From Cardinalis cardinalis (Eukaryota > Chordata > Aves > Passeriformes > Cardinalidae), in NCBI GenBank assembly GCA_014549065.1, contig JACDOX010000024.1:620001-684000 (forward strand): a DNA stretch of 64,000 nucleotides. Reading direction: 5' to 3'. Shown in pieces: positions 1-11,430 of this stretch (within the stretch, counting starts at the first letter, position 1; each line of letters begins with the position of its first letter). A program made the position numbers and the translations under genes. The notes beneath the pieces are model-generated. The model searched no databases, was not told the DNA's origin, and saw only the letters and a list, made by a program, of their open reading frames with translations.

Positions 1-2030
1 TGTATGTTCCAAGCTAGTTTTTGCTGCCTTCTGCACATCAGTCTCAGGGAGAGATATCAGCAGGCNCAGCACAGTGCAGTGGGGGTACTCAGTATGGTTG
101 TGCCCCTCAGTAAANAAGCCAGGCTCTGCTGGCTGTGGTACATGAGACTCTCTCTCTCATGGCTGCTGGAAGCAGTGTGTATCTGCCAGGGTTAGTGGCT
201 CCCTGCCCTCTGTGCTGGACCGTGGCTCCCTGCAGCCACGCTCACTCCTGCCATCCCTGAGACTGGAGAGTGCAGAGCTGCGGCAAACTGAGGCAGAACA
301 TTTGACACCAGCTCACACCACTGCAGTTTGCACCAAAGAGGGACCAGCACAATGCCTCCATGTCANAAGACCTTCCGTACATTTTCACCAGTTCTAGAAA
401 GAAAAGAAGGGGAAGAAAGTGAAAAGCTGGTTATTCCTATTCTCATCAGTAATGGCTCACTACACCAGGAAAGAGAGCAAAGCTGTCACGTCACAGGCAC
501 CTTTAAAATAATTTATAAATATGTGGTCAGGACATTCCTCAGGCCACTGGTCTCACTTAACCTGGCAGCAATACAGGTTTGTCTTTTGCCACACAGTTAT
601 TTTTTAATGGCCTCACACACAGGCTATAGTGGCCCAGTGCTTGTCCTCCCNGCTGCCAACCTTTGGTAGATATTCAGGTACTCTTCTGAACAGGGGACCA
701 GGGTGGGAGGAAGAGACAGCTCCTTCCTCTCCTTGACATGCTTCCCTTCCAGCACCAAATCCTACTTCTCATCTAAAAGGCAGCCCACTCTTCCTACTAA
801 AAATGCTTTTAGCTCTAATTACAGGTAGGGTTGCAAACTTGAAGGTAGGTTCACTGGTTGATTTGGGCTCCTTTGCAGTCCTTTAGCAGGTCAGCGGAGG
901 GATACACCAAGTTCATTTATCCAGGGGAACCAGGACAACACTCTGACCCTAACCTATGTAGAGAATGTTGTCCACTACTTTTCCTGGGTCCCCTTCAGAN
1001 CTTCCCTGGAGATATTTGGCAGGGAAGCTGCAAAGAAAGGAGAAACACAGTCAAGTTAAGAAGGATTAAGAAAAGGAACAAGAAGAAACATCAAGTCCCA
1101 AAATTCAGCTTGCAAGAGAAATAGAAGTCAATAACAAAACAATCTGTAAGCTGTCTGGTGGCAAGAGGGCAATTAGGAGAAAATTGGGTTCATCTCCCAA
1201 CAAGCAGGTAGTCTGCAGTGGAATGGACCAAGAGTGAAGCAAATAATTAAAATGTCCAGCAGCCTTCACTAATCATGATTTGAGGACAAATAAAACCATC
1301 AGACAAAAGGGGAAGAACTTGGATTTTAAAAGATTAGTGTAATTAGCTTCTTTGAGACTGTGTTGTCCTGACAATGTTCNCCTCCAGGCCCTCAGAGTTC
1401 TTGGAGGAGGCTGCATTTCCACAACACCTTAGCAGGGCTTTGAAGATGCCCAGTGGCAGAATCTCTTGCATACTCATCCTCACCTCTGCCCCCTGTACAG
1501 CCTTCCCTTAGGAATGATCTACAGACTGGACTGATGCTGTACCTTGGGTTGAAAAAATCCTTCAAAGATGAAGAGGGAGACCATTATTTTCTAANTGACA
1601 AAATCACAGTACAATTTCACTTACACAGATGGGAATTGGGGGCAAGGGGCGGTTTCAGGANTAGGAAAAGTGATGAAAAGACAGGATGGAGAGAGATAAG
1701 GAAGGAATTAGGAGCAGTGGTGGTAGGAAGCAGGAATTTCTCACACTACTTTCTGTCAAACCTGACACGGTAAAACACAGGGTGGTTTCAGAGGAATAAA
1801 TGTTGTTGTTGAAAAATTGTGGTGAACAGAATTGGTTGCTGAAACTGGAAAGGAGAAAAATTATTCTATACACTTAAAGGGAAAAGAAAATCTGCACAAA
1901 CTGTAGATTACCAGCCTAGATTTACCTTCTAGAGCAAAAGGAGAAACAAACTACCTATAAGCACAAAGAATCCACAATTGATTTTTCAAGAATTAAACAA
2001 CCCAAGTGACTGTGTTTTTTCCCAGACAGT
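1..2030. other. Unassigned non-coding sequence
   Basis: I see no gene here. The first 700 bases are of moderate GC; the rest is AT-leaning. A purine-rich run lies around 1660-1740. Open frames are short and overlap on both strands, and none shows a domain I know. The scattered ambiguous bases are all single. Confidence 0.6.
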
Positions 2031-2034
2031 ATCA

Positions 2035-2665
2035 AAAGCCTGATGAAAAGGACAAAAGCAAAAGATGTCTGGCAGCATGAATACAGTAGGGGNTTTGACC
2101 CTGGTATTTTTAAAAGCAGACTATAGTAAAATGTTCTTGGAGAAACTAGAAGGTTGCTGCTCGAATTTTTGAAAATCTACTCTCCAGAAATGATTGGCAA
2201 ATGTTTCATGTCAATCCAGAAAAGGAGATAACATGAGGGCCCAGAGGTGTGTCCAGGGNCCAGGGCACATCAGTATTTTCCACAGGTTTGAGAGGCTGCA
2301 AAAAGGTGAAGGTTACAAANAGGTAGCTGGTGCAGGGCCAGGAGGAGCTGCAAGCAATTTGAAGGCAAGGCTTGTACTTTAATATGAGCATGAAAAACGG
2401 GAGAAATGGTCTGGAAAAGTAGGAAGCAGTTCTGTAAGAGGTGCAAAGTCAGATGCACATGTCAGCGATATTTTATGAAGGGGTGAGNTGATTGGGGCCT
2501 TCAGGGATGTCAGGGTGATGTACCAGCATCCTGCGCAGGTTCTTCTTTTCAGTAAGAAAATTTTTTTGTATGGAAAAGACCAAAGGAAATGGAAAAGCAG
2601 TATGCAGAGTTTGGTGCTTGCTTGAGCTGTGTCTGATCCTAGCAACTACTGTCCATCTCTTTGGG
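2035..2665 (+). mobile_element. Old CR1-type LINE fragment, reverse-transcriptase region
   Basis: This is probably a decayed piece of a CR1 non-LTR retrotransposon lying in its sense orientation. The clearest part is 2349-2425, where a stretch reading roughly 'gctgcaagcaatttgaagg' is followed by 'gagaaatggtctgg'. The pair matches, in order and spacing, the CR1 segment between the catalytic box and the thumb region of the reverse transcriptase. Upstream, 2085-2290 resembles the degraded segment that normally encodes the FD..H and PQG boxes, but stops and indels leave no usable frame. The ends are approximate and I see no 3' terminal repeat. It looks much older than the copies at 41.9 and 46.6 kb. 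The identification rests on recalled consensus structure, not on an alignment. Confidence 0.55.
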
Positions 2666-5600
2666 TATACCTAGTAATACTGCCTAAATAGAGCAAATTT
2701 TAAGAGAGACAGTGAAGTGTGTTCTGCACCATTTGAAAGTGACTTGTGTTTTGCCACGTAAATCCACTCAAAATTTGGCCCAAAGCATTTAGCTTGGATT
2801 AACTCCAACTGCACTAGCAAACAGGAAATCCAAGTACAGAGAAAGAACAACAGATAAAACAGTTTTGTTCAATATATTCCAGTAAAAAAAGAAGGAATTA
2901 GGAAGTGATTGAAGTAAGGTTATGTAAAGGGCAGTTCCCTGTCATGACCTTGACTTTTCTGCATGAATTCTATACCATAAAAATAAATTGGGCAAGCAAA
3001 GTGAGAGAAAAAAATTGACCAAGTTTTGTCCTTTTACTGCACTTAAAATATATAAAGCACTACTTTCATTATTCGTGGTGGAAGGACAAACACTTGCACT
3101 AAGATTGGGGAGAGGAGAAGAGTGTTCCAGGTGCTGTACAGACAATTCCTAGGGATAATCCTGCTATGGGATAATCCCATACCTACTACAGTTGATGCAG
3201 AAGATAGAGACCAGCTGACAAGTATGAAAATGAGCCTGCCTGAAGGCAAGGCCTGAAACATTATCCAGGTCTCCAGACCTTGTGTGGGTTGCTTCACCCG
3301 TGGATGGATTGCTTTGGACTGATGGAGGTACAGGCTGTCATTGAATTCAGTGCACACGGTATGGACATGTCTGCACCACTCAGATCACTGATCACTGGTG
3401 CCACAAGTGGCAGCAACCACAGAAAGACCCATAAAATTATCATATAGGGGTAAGGCATGTCCCCTCACAAAACAAGGGGGGGCAGCTCACACCCTGCTGT
3501 CCCAGGCTTGCTGGTTCATGCACTCACTGGTGCTGTGCCCAGGGCCAGCACAGGCCCCATGGGGCTCCAGGGCACCCAGTCCTTCTCAGGCACTGAACTC
3601 TCTTGCGGACGCTTTCTGAGAGCTGCATTTTCCTTGCTTAATTCTGGCTTGTAGAATTAAATGCCATGTAACAAATTACATTGTCAAAGCAGACTGAGAA
3701 GAAATGAATCTTTCCAGCCTCATTCAGCTTGTACAGAATAAATAATGTGATATTTCTCAGTCCATTGCACAGGGAACAGACAATGCCAACTGATTCCTTC
3801 TCCCTAATTGAGAAGAAATGGACAGTTAATGCAGCTGGGAGGGGAATGGAGAGGTCTGGCNTTTCCAGTGCTGCAGATGAAAGTCTCTGAAAACTCTTTT
3901 GCTTAGCAAAGTGTCAGAAAGCATCCTTCCTCTTTTGATTGTAGCAAAAAGAGAGCATTTCTAAGCAGACCTCAAAAATTTTGCATGTTATGCTGGATGA
4001 TTGCAGNGAAGAAGAGCAGCCTAGGTGTCAAAGCAAGCCAGTTAATCACTGGGGTTAATTAGACCCCTGCAGTCATGAATGACCACAGGTTGCACATTAT
4101 TCTTCTCATTCCAATGAGAATTGAGCACATCACTTGCAGAGGAATATTTGTCTTTTGTGTTTTCCTTCACCACTGACTGCAATAGAAAAGAAAATTACAG
4201 CCTGGCTACAAATGTCCATGAGACTGAAAGCATTGGCTGCCTTGAACGCACTCCTGATATTCTGCCTGCTAAATATATGTACCTCTCCTGATCACTACGA
4301 GCTACCAGTGCCTTCAAAATGGTTTTATTTCTAGGGTCCAATTATAGTAACTCTCTCTGCTGCCCCTTCTCCCAGTGCTGTTGGGAGGTAGGAGCCAGGA
4401 GAGCCAGGAGAGCTGCAGATGCTGCAGCCCTGCTCCTCGCTGCTGGGTCAGCACGTCTGGGAAGGATGTCTGGAAGGATGTCCAGGGGGAGAGCTGGCCA
4501 AACAGCATCTCATAGAGGCCTCAGGACAGGCTTTCCACTTGTGATGGGCAACCATTGCACAGCTCATCGAGGTGAGGACCACATATCACATTGTCTCTGA
4601 CACTACTTTTATACTGTGCATGCTGCAGAGTAAATGAATGGTGACCTAAGATTAAACGTCTGTATTGCTGGACATGTGCTTTTGTAAGAGACATGACATT
4701 GCCAGGCTGTTATGTCACAGTTCTTCAGAATTAGAAAAAGTTCTGCCGTAGAAATGAGACCTACAGACTTCACTTCCTCAGTGTCCACCAAGTTAGAAAT
4801 GTAACATGTCCAGAATATTAGCTCTATGGTCCTGTAATTTCAAGAAATAAGAAGTGAGGACTATACACTTTTTTTTTCAGTGAACTGAATTATTAATGAA
4901 AACTAATAATTTTAGAATGGTAGAAGTTAGGAAGAGCTTTTAGCTACTGATAAGCACAAATGTCTGTGGAAAGGAGTATTGACAATGTACAGTGTGAGTG
5001 TATTGGAGATAGAAATGTGAAATAAATCCTGTGCTGATATTGTGCTGCTCAGCAGAGTTCTCTAACCCANTGTGCTCAGTGCCTGTGTTTTCACAGCTAG
5101 CAAAAATGCTTTAAAAGCTGTTCATACTGGGAAGGAACGTGCATCTGCAAGTATCAGTCACTGGTGCACCCTGTCAGTCACNTTCCTGGGGTTGGTCTTT
5201 GCTGAGCTGCAGCTCACACAAGGCTGAGGATGGGAGGAGGNTGCTCTCAGTTCACCTCGAGTTGAACTCAGGCTGATCTGACCCTNGTATTAAAAATAAC
5301 CTGTGACTATCTCCNGCTTGCGCCTGCCATCTCTAGGGTNTGTTTTGGAAGGAGGGCTCTGAGTGTGCCAGCAGGGCTGGAGCCAAAGCACACTGTCAGT
5401 GTTTGCCATGGGAGCTGTCTAAAGTCTGGCAAATGTTGGGGCTTTCAACAGTGAGGAACACAGGCACGGCCATGGCAGCACCATCCACAGCTAAGGAGCA
5501 TGGATCTCACAAACCTAACTCTTGGCTTTGGGCTNCTCCACTCCTTGCCCCTTTTCTGAAGGTGGGCACTGAAGGGTGGGTGTTAAGTAGGGCCCATGAG

Positions 5601-6040
5601 CTCCATGGTGTGCACCTGCCTGGCCGGCACAAGCCCACAATGGGTCACTGGGCACCGTGGTGTGGGGTGGTGCAGCGTCAGTACCAGCACTCAGCACAGG
5701 TGGAAATGCGCCCATCTGAAATAAATTCCTTGACTTTGATGCACACACTGGTAAATGACTCAGTTTTGCCTCTCTCTGGCAGAGGGGGATGACTGACCCA
5801 TGTCAGCTTTTAATATCCCTCTATTATGTCTTACTTTTATTGTAGCAGAAACCCACGAGTACCTGTAATGGAGCACAATGAGCAGTGGGACTGCCTCCTG
5901 GCTGCTTCCACTGGCCAGGACCACAGGCTGAGCCTGGTGGTGCTCCAGCCCTCCTGGGCACCTCAGGGGAAACCTGACTGACTGGTTCTGCCAATATTGC
6001 TGCTCCCTGGGAAAAAGCCCTTTTGACAAAAACATTGTTT
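2666..6040. other. Unassigned non-coding sequence
   Basis: I recognise no gene or repeat family. Small structures include two copies of gggataatcc 16 bases apart (3152 and 3168) and a 12-bp perfect palindrome gccccatggggc at 3554-3565. The part from 5170 to 5760 is somewhat richer in GC and in ambiguous bases. The 129-codon plus frame at 5403-5792 contains an ambiguous codon and overlaps open frames on the other strand, so I do not call it a gene. Confidence 0.6.
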
Positions 6041-6680
6041 ATATTTTTATTCACNAAATCATACCAATCTCGAAAGATATTCCATGAAAGCATTTGGTTT
6101 TTAAATTAAAATATATATTTAAAGAAAATAAAAAAGAAATTTAAGTTCAAACTATTTGTATGTTGTTTTGGCTTCTCATATTCCAGCCAAATGTAAGACT
6201 TTGTATTGCTATTTCTATATTATTTATTGATATCAGGATTACTACTGCATAATTCAATATTCTATTATAATGTAATAACTAAGGCTAAAAATCTGAATAA
6301 TTTACTGCTGACTTCAGTTATTAAAAAAATATTATAATCAGCTGCTGTTTTACATGGAATAAAACAACCTGCTTTACATAGCATAGTGTTTTCCAATACA
6401 TAGAGACAACATGAAAATTCTGTGAAAATTTGACTAACAAAATAAGAATGGCTTATTTGCATTTTTTCTTTAAAATGTTCAGCTATAATATGCATGAAAC
6501 ATTTAATATAGAAAATAAAATAAATTATTCCACTCAGAACTAAGCAGGAGTCATCTGTAATGGTTTTTTTAAAGTCTTGCACATTAATAAACCATCTCCA
6601 AGTTATTAACCATATAAAAATTTCATTACAAGGTTCAAAGGCATATATGTGTGTGTGCATGTGTGTGCTTTTCAGAAGGA
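6041..6680. other. AT-rich tract, possible conserved non-coding element
   Basis: This strongly AT-rich stretch is full of TAAT, ATTA and TTTATT words, with a short TG run at 6647-6668. The minus strand stays open for 131 codons (6265-6660), which is long for such base composition. However, the translation is a Phe/Ile/Lys-rich string typical of AT-rich DNA, and I recognise no domain. It could equally be an old 3' untranslated region, a regulatory element or neutral sequence. Only cross-species alignment would separate these. Confidence 0.3.
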
Positions 6681-7704
6681 ATACTTCAANTTGATATCAT
6701 TTCAAGTTTTTCTGAGACACTCCCTTACATTGAACAGACAATTTTTAAGACTTTCTCTTCCAGGGAAACTTTGCAAATTTTCCACAGTTACTGCAAGGCA
6801 GAGGTGATGTCCCAGGGCTCCCTGTGATGCCAAGTTCTGGGGCTCTAAGTGTGCCCATGTGCGACCCTGGCGGCACAACTCATCACTAGGGGCTACAAAG
6901 GCACTTTTCCCTGGCAGNGGGGATGTCCACAGGGCAGAGGGGAGCCTTGTAGGGAGATCCTGCTTGTGCTGTATGGCTGGGGGCTCTGCACCTCAGCACA
7001 CTGTGGATGAGCCCCTGGGAGCTGAGCCCCAAGAGGCACAAACTGCTCTGGTAACACCCTGCTGCTGTCCTTGCAGTCCGTCGGTGGCCGATGGACAGGG
7101 GTGGCACTGCCACCAAGAAAGCTGCTGGCCTCTCTTCCCAGGACACCTCCAGCTTGCTGGAGCTGCTCCTGGGGCCCAGCTTGTGGCAGCTGGGAGATTT
7201 CCAGTGGGTGTTTGCCCTATGGGTCTTTTCCAATGCCAAATAGGAGCAGTGCCCAGAATTTATTTACTTGCATTTCAAGCTGAACACCAATTTAAAGAGC
7301 TAAATTAGAGGGTGGGGAGGGCTCGGCAGGTTCATCCAAGGGACGGGGCTTTAAAGAAAATTGGGAAGACTCTAAGGTGTATTTTGATAATGAGCACAAA
7401 ATACAGATAAAAGCAAAAGAGGAAGTGAATGCTGGACACCTGCACTTGGCAGAGTAAACAGACCCAGCAAAAACACAAATGCAATTCACACCCATCTTTG
7501 GAGTTTGTTCTCTTAAAAAACCTGCAGCTTATAAAAATTTTATTGAGTCAGTTCTAGAAGGCAAAGTTTGAAATATGATCCCTCTTCTTCAAAATTAAGC
7601 TGTTTAATATTTGATTAGGAAAGAAAATACAGTGGCCAGCTTTGAGAAGTTTGCTTCACTACAGCCATCATTAAGGTAGATATTATTTTTGGCATTGTAT
7701 ATGC
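6681..7704. other. Unassigned sequence with a GC-richer block
   Basis: From 6830 to 7240 the DNA is GC-richer, and frames on both strands are open (149 codons plus, 117 codons minus). This is expected from base composition, and neither product resembles a family I know. The remainder is AT-leaning and featureless. Confidence 0.5.
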
Positions 7705-7754
7705 ATGTGCAAGGTATATAAGCAAGCGTGTGCTTGCTTATATACCTTCAACAT
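7705..7754. repeat. Perfect inverted repeat (hairpin/cruciform)
   Basis: The arm aaggtatataagcaagc (7711-7727) is followed by a gtgt loop (7728-7731) and the exact reverse complement (7732-7748). Beyond two mismatched pairs, four more bases pair on each side (7705-7708 with 7751-7754), giving 21 paired positions in 50 bases. Such a perfect short-loop palindrome is unusual in neutral vertebrate DNA. It may be a recent foldback duplication, a cruciform-prone site or a small RNA hairpin. The four-base loop is tighter than in most animal microRNA precursors. Confidence 0.9.
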
Positions 7755-10700
7755 AGAGGTAGAAGGGAAAACACAGCTTACAGACTTACAATGCAGTAGG
7801 GGCACTATGTTCTGTGCACTAAACCCTGTGAAAATGTAAACATAAACAACATTGCTCAGACCTAAGTAATACAATAAATGAAAAAGAAGAAACAAAGTTG
7901 GTAATGAAGTTGAGTCCAGAACACTCCACAGAACAGGTCACTTCAGGAAAGGTTTGAAGTGATGCTGGGCCAAACTTGATGCTCTTCAACCCATCTGGGA
8001 AGGAGGCTCTAGGAAACAGAAGTGAAAAGCAAAGATACATTATGTAGCAATCCTTTATGTTACACGGAAGAAAAGAGAAAAATATCAGCAAGCTCACATT
8101 ATTTGCAAGATATTCAATGTTTTTAGGAAAAGTATGAACCCCAGAAAACTGAAAGATGAAGACATCTTTTCTCAAAACATGTTTTCAGTTTCTGTGAAGA
8201 AACTAATCAGTTAGTGATTTTGTGTGCTGATGAAGAAACTCTCATAGTTTTGATATAAAATTATAAGAAATTCACATTTGATGGTTTGAAACAGGTGGAG
8301 CTCTCATGACCCGATAATTAAAAAAAACCCTATTGAGTACACCTGAGATTTAATCAAAAGGCCTCTAATTCAGGTGTGTTTTCTTATCTAGTGTAATTTC
8401 CTCTGTCATATAATTCTCACTCCTCCACAGCCTCCCTTGTGGCCACCTCTCTGTCACCAGTAGCTTCAGCCAGTCTTGTTGAGTTTATTGTGACCTCGAT
8501 GAACTTCCTTCTTTGATTTCTTAGAAGTACTTTTAACATTGACATCCTGTGACAATTGCTCTGTGCTCAAAATTAAACTCAACAAGAAGACATGTTACTC
8601 ACATTTCTTCTTGGGGTAACAAGAAAAGGTGCCTGAATATTTTCCAGCTTCAAGAGGAAATTAACAAAATCCAAACTATAAGCTGTTTATCTCCCTAGCA
8701 ACTTTTCCAGGTGGAGAGGCAATTTGGAAGTAAAGCTTTCATGAAAATTTTAGGCATCCCTGCTATAAAAATACCATTGTGAGTGTACACTCTGCCATAA
8801 TCAGATGGGGTTTTCTGAGTTTAAGCTCACTCTTCTACCTTAGATGACACAGGAGATGTTGTGTGCTCTGCCTCTTAACTGGAAGTTCTTAACACACAGT
8901 AGCACAGCAAAGTGAAGTGCAGATCTTACCAGCCTTTAATTACCCTGCTGACCACTGTGAACCCATTTGTATATTCCTTGTGATTATAAATTACACTGAA
9001 ACTGAAAGCAGAAAAATCAAATGAGTGGCATGTGAAAGCTTGCAGAGATACAAAGGGCAAAAGGGCTTATGAGGTCTAATTTATTTTGGGTAGTCTATGT
9101 TGCTTTGAAAAAACCCCGAGCAAATGATTCAGCAGAGTTATCTGAGGAAACGGCACCAGAAGAAGAGGTGTCTTGTTCAGTCTTTGCAATTCATCTTCTG
9201 CCTGTCTCTGCTCCTCACTATATCCAGTCAAACAAATATAAAATGGACAGATGGTGAAATGGTAATTTAGCGAGACCATGCGAGAAGACCAGAAGAGGGT
9301 TTGCCACCAGAATATGGCTTTGATGTTTTTCCCAAAGTGAGGCATCATGGTGGAGCAGGCACTCAAAGAGCCTCCTTTGTGCAGGCTTGACATGCAAGTC
9401 AGATATTTCTGTTTTATCTAGGCTGAATCCCGTCCTTTACATAGTGTCTAATCCAGAGAAAAGGTACCATCAGTGTCAGGTAAAACATACCTTCAGCCAA
9501 AATAACCACAGCTTTTTGCGTTGCTGCTATTTCTTTTACCATCCTTTTCTCCCATTCAGCCACAGACTTCAGTGCCCCACTTCCATTTGGCCTAGGCCAG
9601 GAATGTTTCCTCTGCAGAGGAGCTTAGTGCACAGCTGAAGCTATGGGGTGTCAGGGACCCCTTCCAGCCCCACACGACCTGGGAACTCTACCAGCTTTTG
9701 CCCACGGGACAGAAGAGCTCTGTAACTGCAGGCAGGACCCCACAAGTGAAAGGTTTTGGTCAAGCTGCACAAGAGTTTCCAGAGAAGCCTTCATAACTTA
9801 TGCCTGGAACCTGACACCAAAGAACTTGTGCTGGATTTCATCTGTGAAATTTGGGATTTAAAGAGATAGGCATGTTCCAAGGAAGAGCCAGCTCCATCAG
9901 ATCATAGCAGAGGCTGAAAAATTCATCTGAAGCAAAGAGGTCTGGCTCTCTCATATCCGCTTTGACCAGATCTTCATTGGTAAGGTATCTTTTGTGGATC
10001 CCTGTAATTAAATGGGCTGTCACACAGGAGCAGGCATATTTTCATGCAGGCAGGTTCCCAGTGTTAATATGGAGACAAGTATGTCAGAGTGAGCAAGCCA
10101 CTGCTCTAAATTCAGCTACAAGATTGGGGGAGTCGTCTGTAGGCAAGAGGTTAATGCCAGCACAGTTCTGAGGAAAGACTGGCTCCTAAAATATCATATC
10201 TGAATGTATGGTCTTCTCAAGCTACAAAAATCTGTCAGGCCCATTGCCAAGAGGAATTGGGTTGCACATGCTGCAGCTTTGGTTCCTTGGTGCTCCAGCA
10301 GGATGGTCTACACACATATACGTTTCCAAATCCAGGACAGTCTTTTTTCCTTTAAATGGCAGTGGGTGCCAAGGAATTTTTCCCCAGCAATTGTACACCC
10401 TCTGGATGAACACGCTGTGTTCCATAGGGGTCAAACATCTAGGAGGAAAATTCCTGGTTAATAAAAGCCACAGCTAGCTCTCCTATCTCCTCTGCACAGG
10501 AGCCTACAAAGGTGCTCCACCTAAGGGCTTGTTCTGCAAGAATCCAGACTCTATGTCTTACATTCTATGTGTAAGTTATTTTCTATGTAATTTGAAGACT
10601 AAACTCCGAATATCTTCAGGCAGTTGGCTGAGGTACCAACACAGCAGCAATCTTGGGTACCTTGCGTCCCTCTGTGACAAGGAGAGAGCAGATGCACTCA

Positions 10701-11150
10701 CTGCTGATTAGGATCTTATTTGCAAATATCATCCCACTTACACAAGAAAAAAAAGTGTAAACGTGTGTTTCTGTGGGTGTTCAGAGAGGTGGATGTAAGT
10801 GTATTCACATCCTTACAGTTTTACAGGATAATTTGATCCTGTCTGAAAATGCAGTCTAAGGTATTTAAAAGCAAAGAGAATAATCTGTGGAGAGGAATAC
10901 ACTATCCTGCTAAAAATGTTGTATGTCTGGTCTGGGAATACTTACATTCTAAGGAGGCTATAAATGAATGCTTAACCACTTTAGTGCTGTGATGACCCTC
11001 ATGTGGTCTTGGGACATGCTGCCTGGTATTCTTTAGCTGCCTCTCCACTGAAAATAATGGGATCGTGCATAACAGAGCCAGCCTGGAGCAAAGAATTGCC
11101 TCCAGGAACTACCAGACTGATATAATCTGCTGATGATTTCAAAACAATGT
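7755..11150. other. Unassigned non-coding sequence
   Basis: I see no gene or named repeat. Open frames here are below about 120 codons and have no recognisable domain. The longest, 118 codons on the minus strand at 7819-8175, overlaps the flank of the hairpin. Around 10200-10480 frames are open on both strands over the same bases, which argues against coding. Confidence 0.6.
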
Positions 11151-11430
11151 GATTCTGCTATCTTAGATGCAATAAATGCTATTTATTAATTCCAAATCAA
11201 AAGCATATATAGGCTGAGTCCCACATTTTAATATCTGGAATAGTACTGCTGTTGCTATACAAACCATAAATCATTTTTGTAAGAAGGAGGGAATATATAT
11301 CACTTAGTACATAAATAATTTTAGTGTAGTAATGTTGCATGACATAAAAAATATTACCTAATATAAATTTTTAACCAATAAAAGTGCAAAGTTTAGGTAT
11401 TCCAATTAATAATATATCTCATTGGAAACT
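11151..11430. other. AT-rich tract
   Basis: An AT-rich segment with clustered TTTATTAATT, AATAAT and ATAAATAATTTTAG words, and no open frame of interest. This texture is common in conserved avian non-coding elements but also in neutral sequence, so function is unproven. Confidence 0.3.

Noticed and set aside
5403..5792. 129-codon plus frame as a coding exon
   Set aside because: An ambiguous codon, overlapping opposite-strand frames and no recognisable domain.
10975..11075. A MIR-like SINE fragment
   Set aside because: Words such as gtgatgacc recall MIR, but the order of the other conserved blocks is absent.
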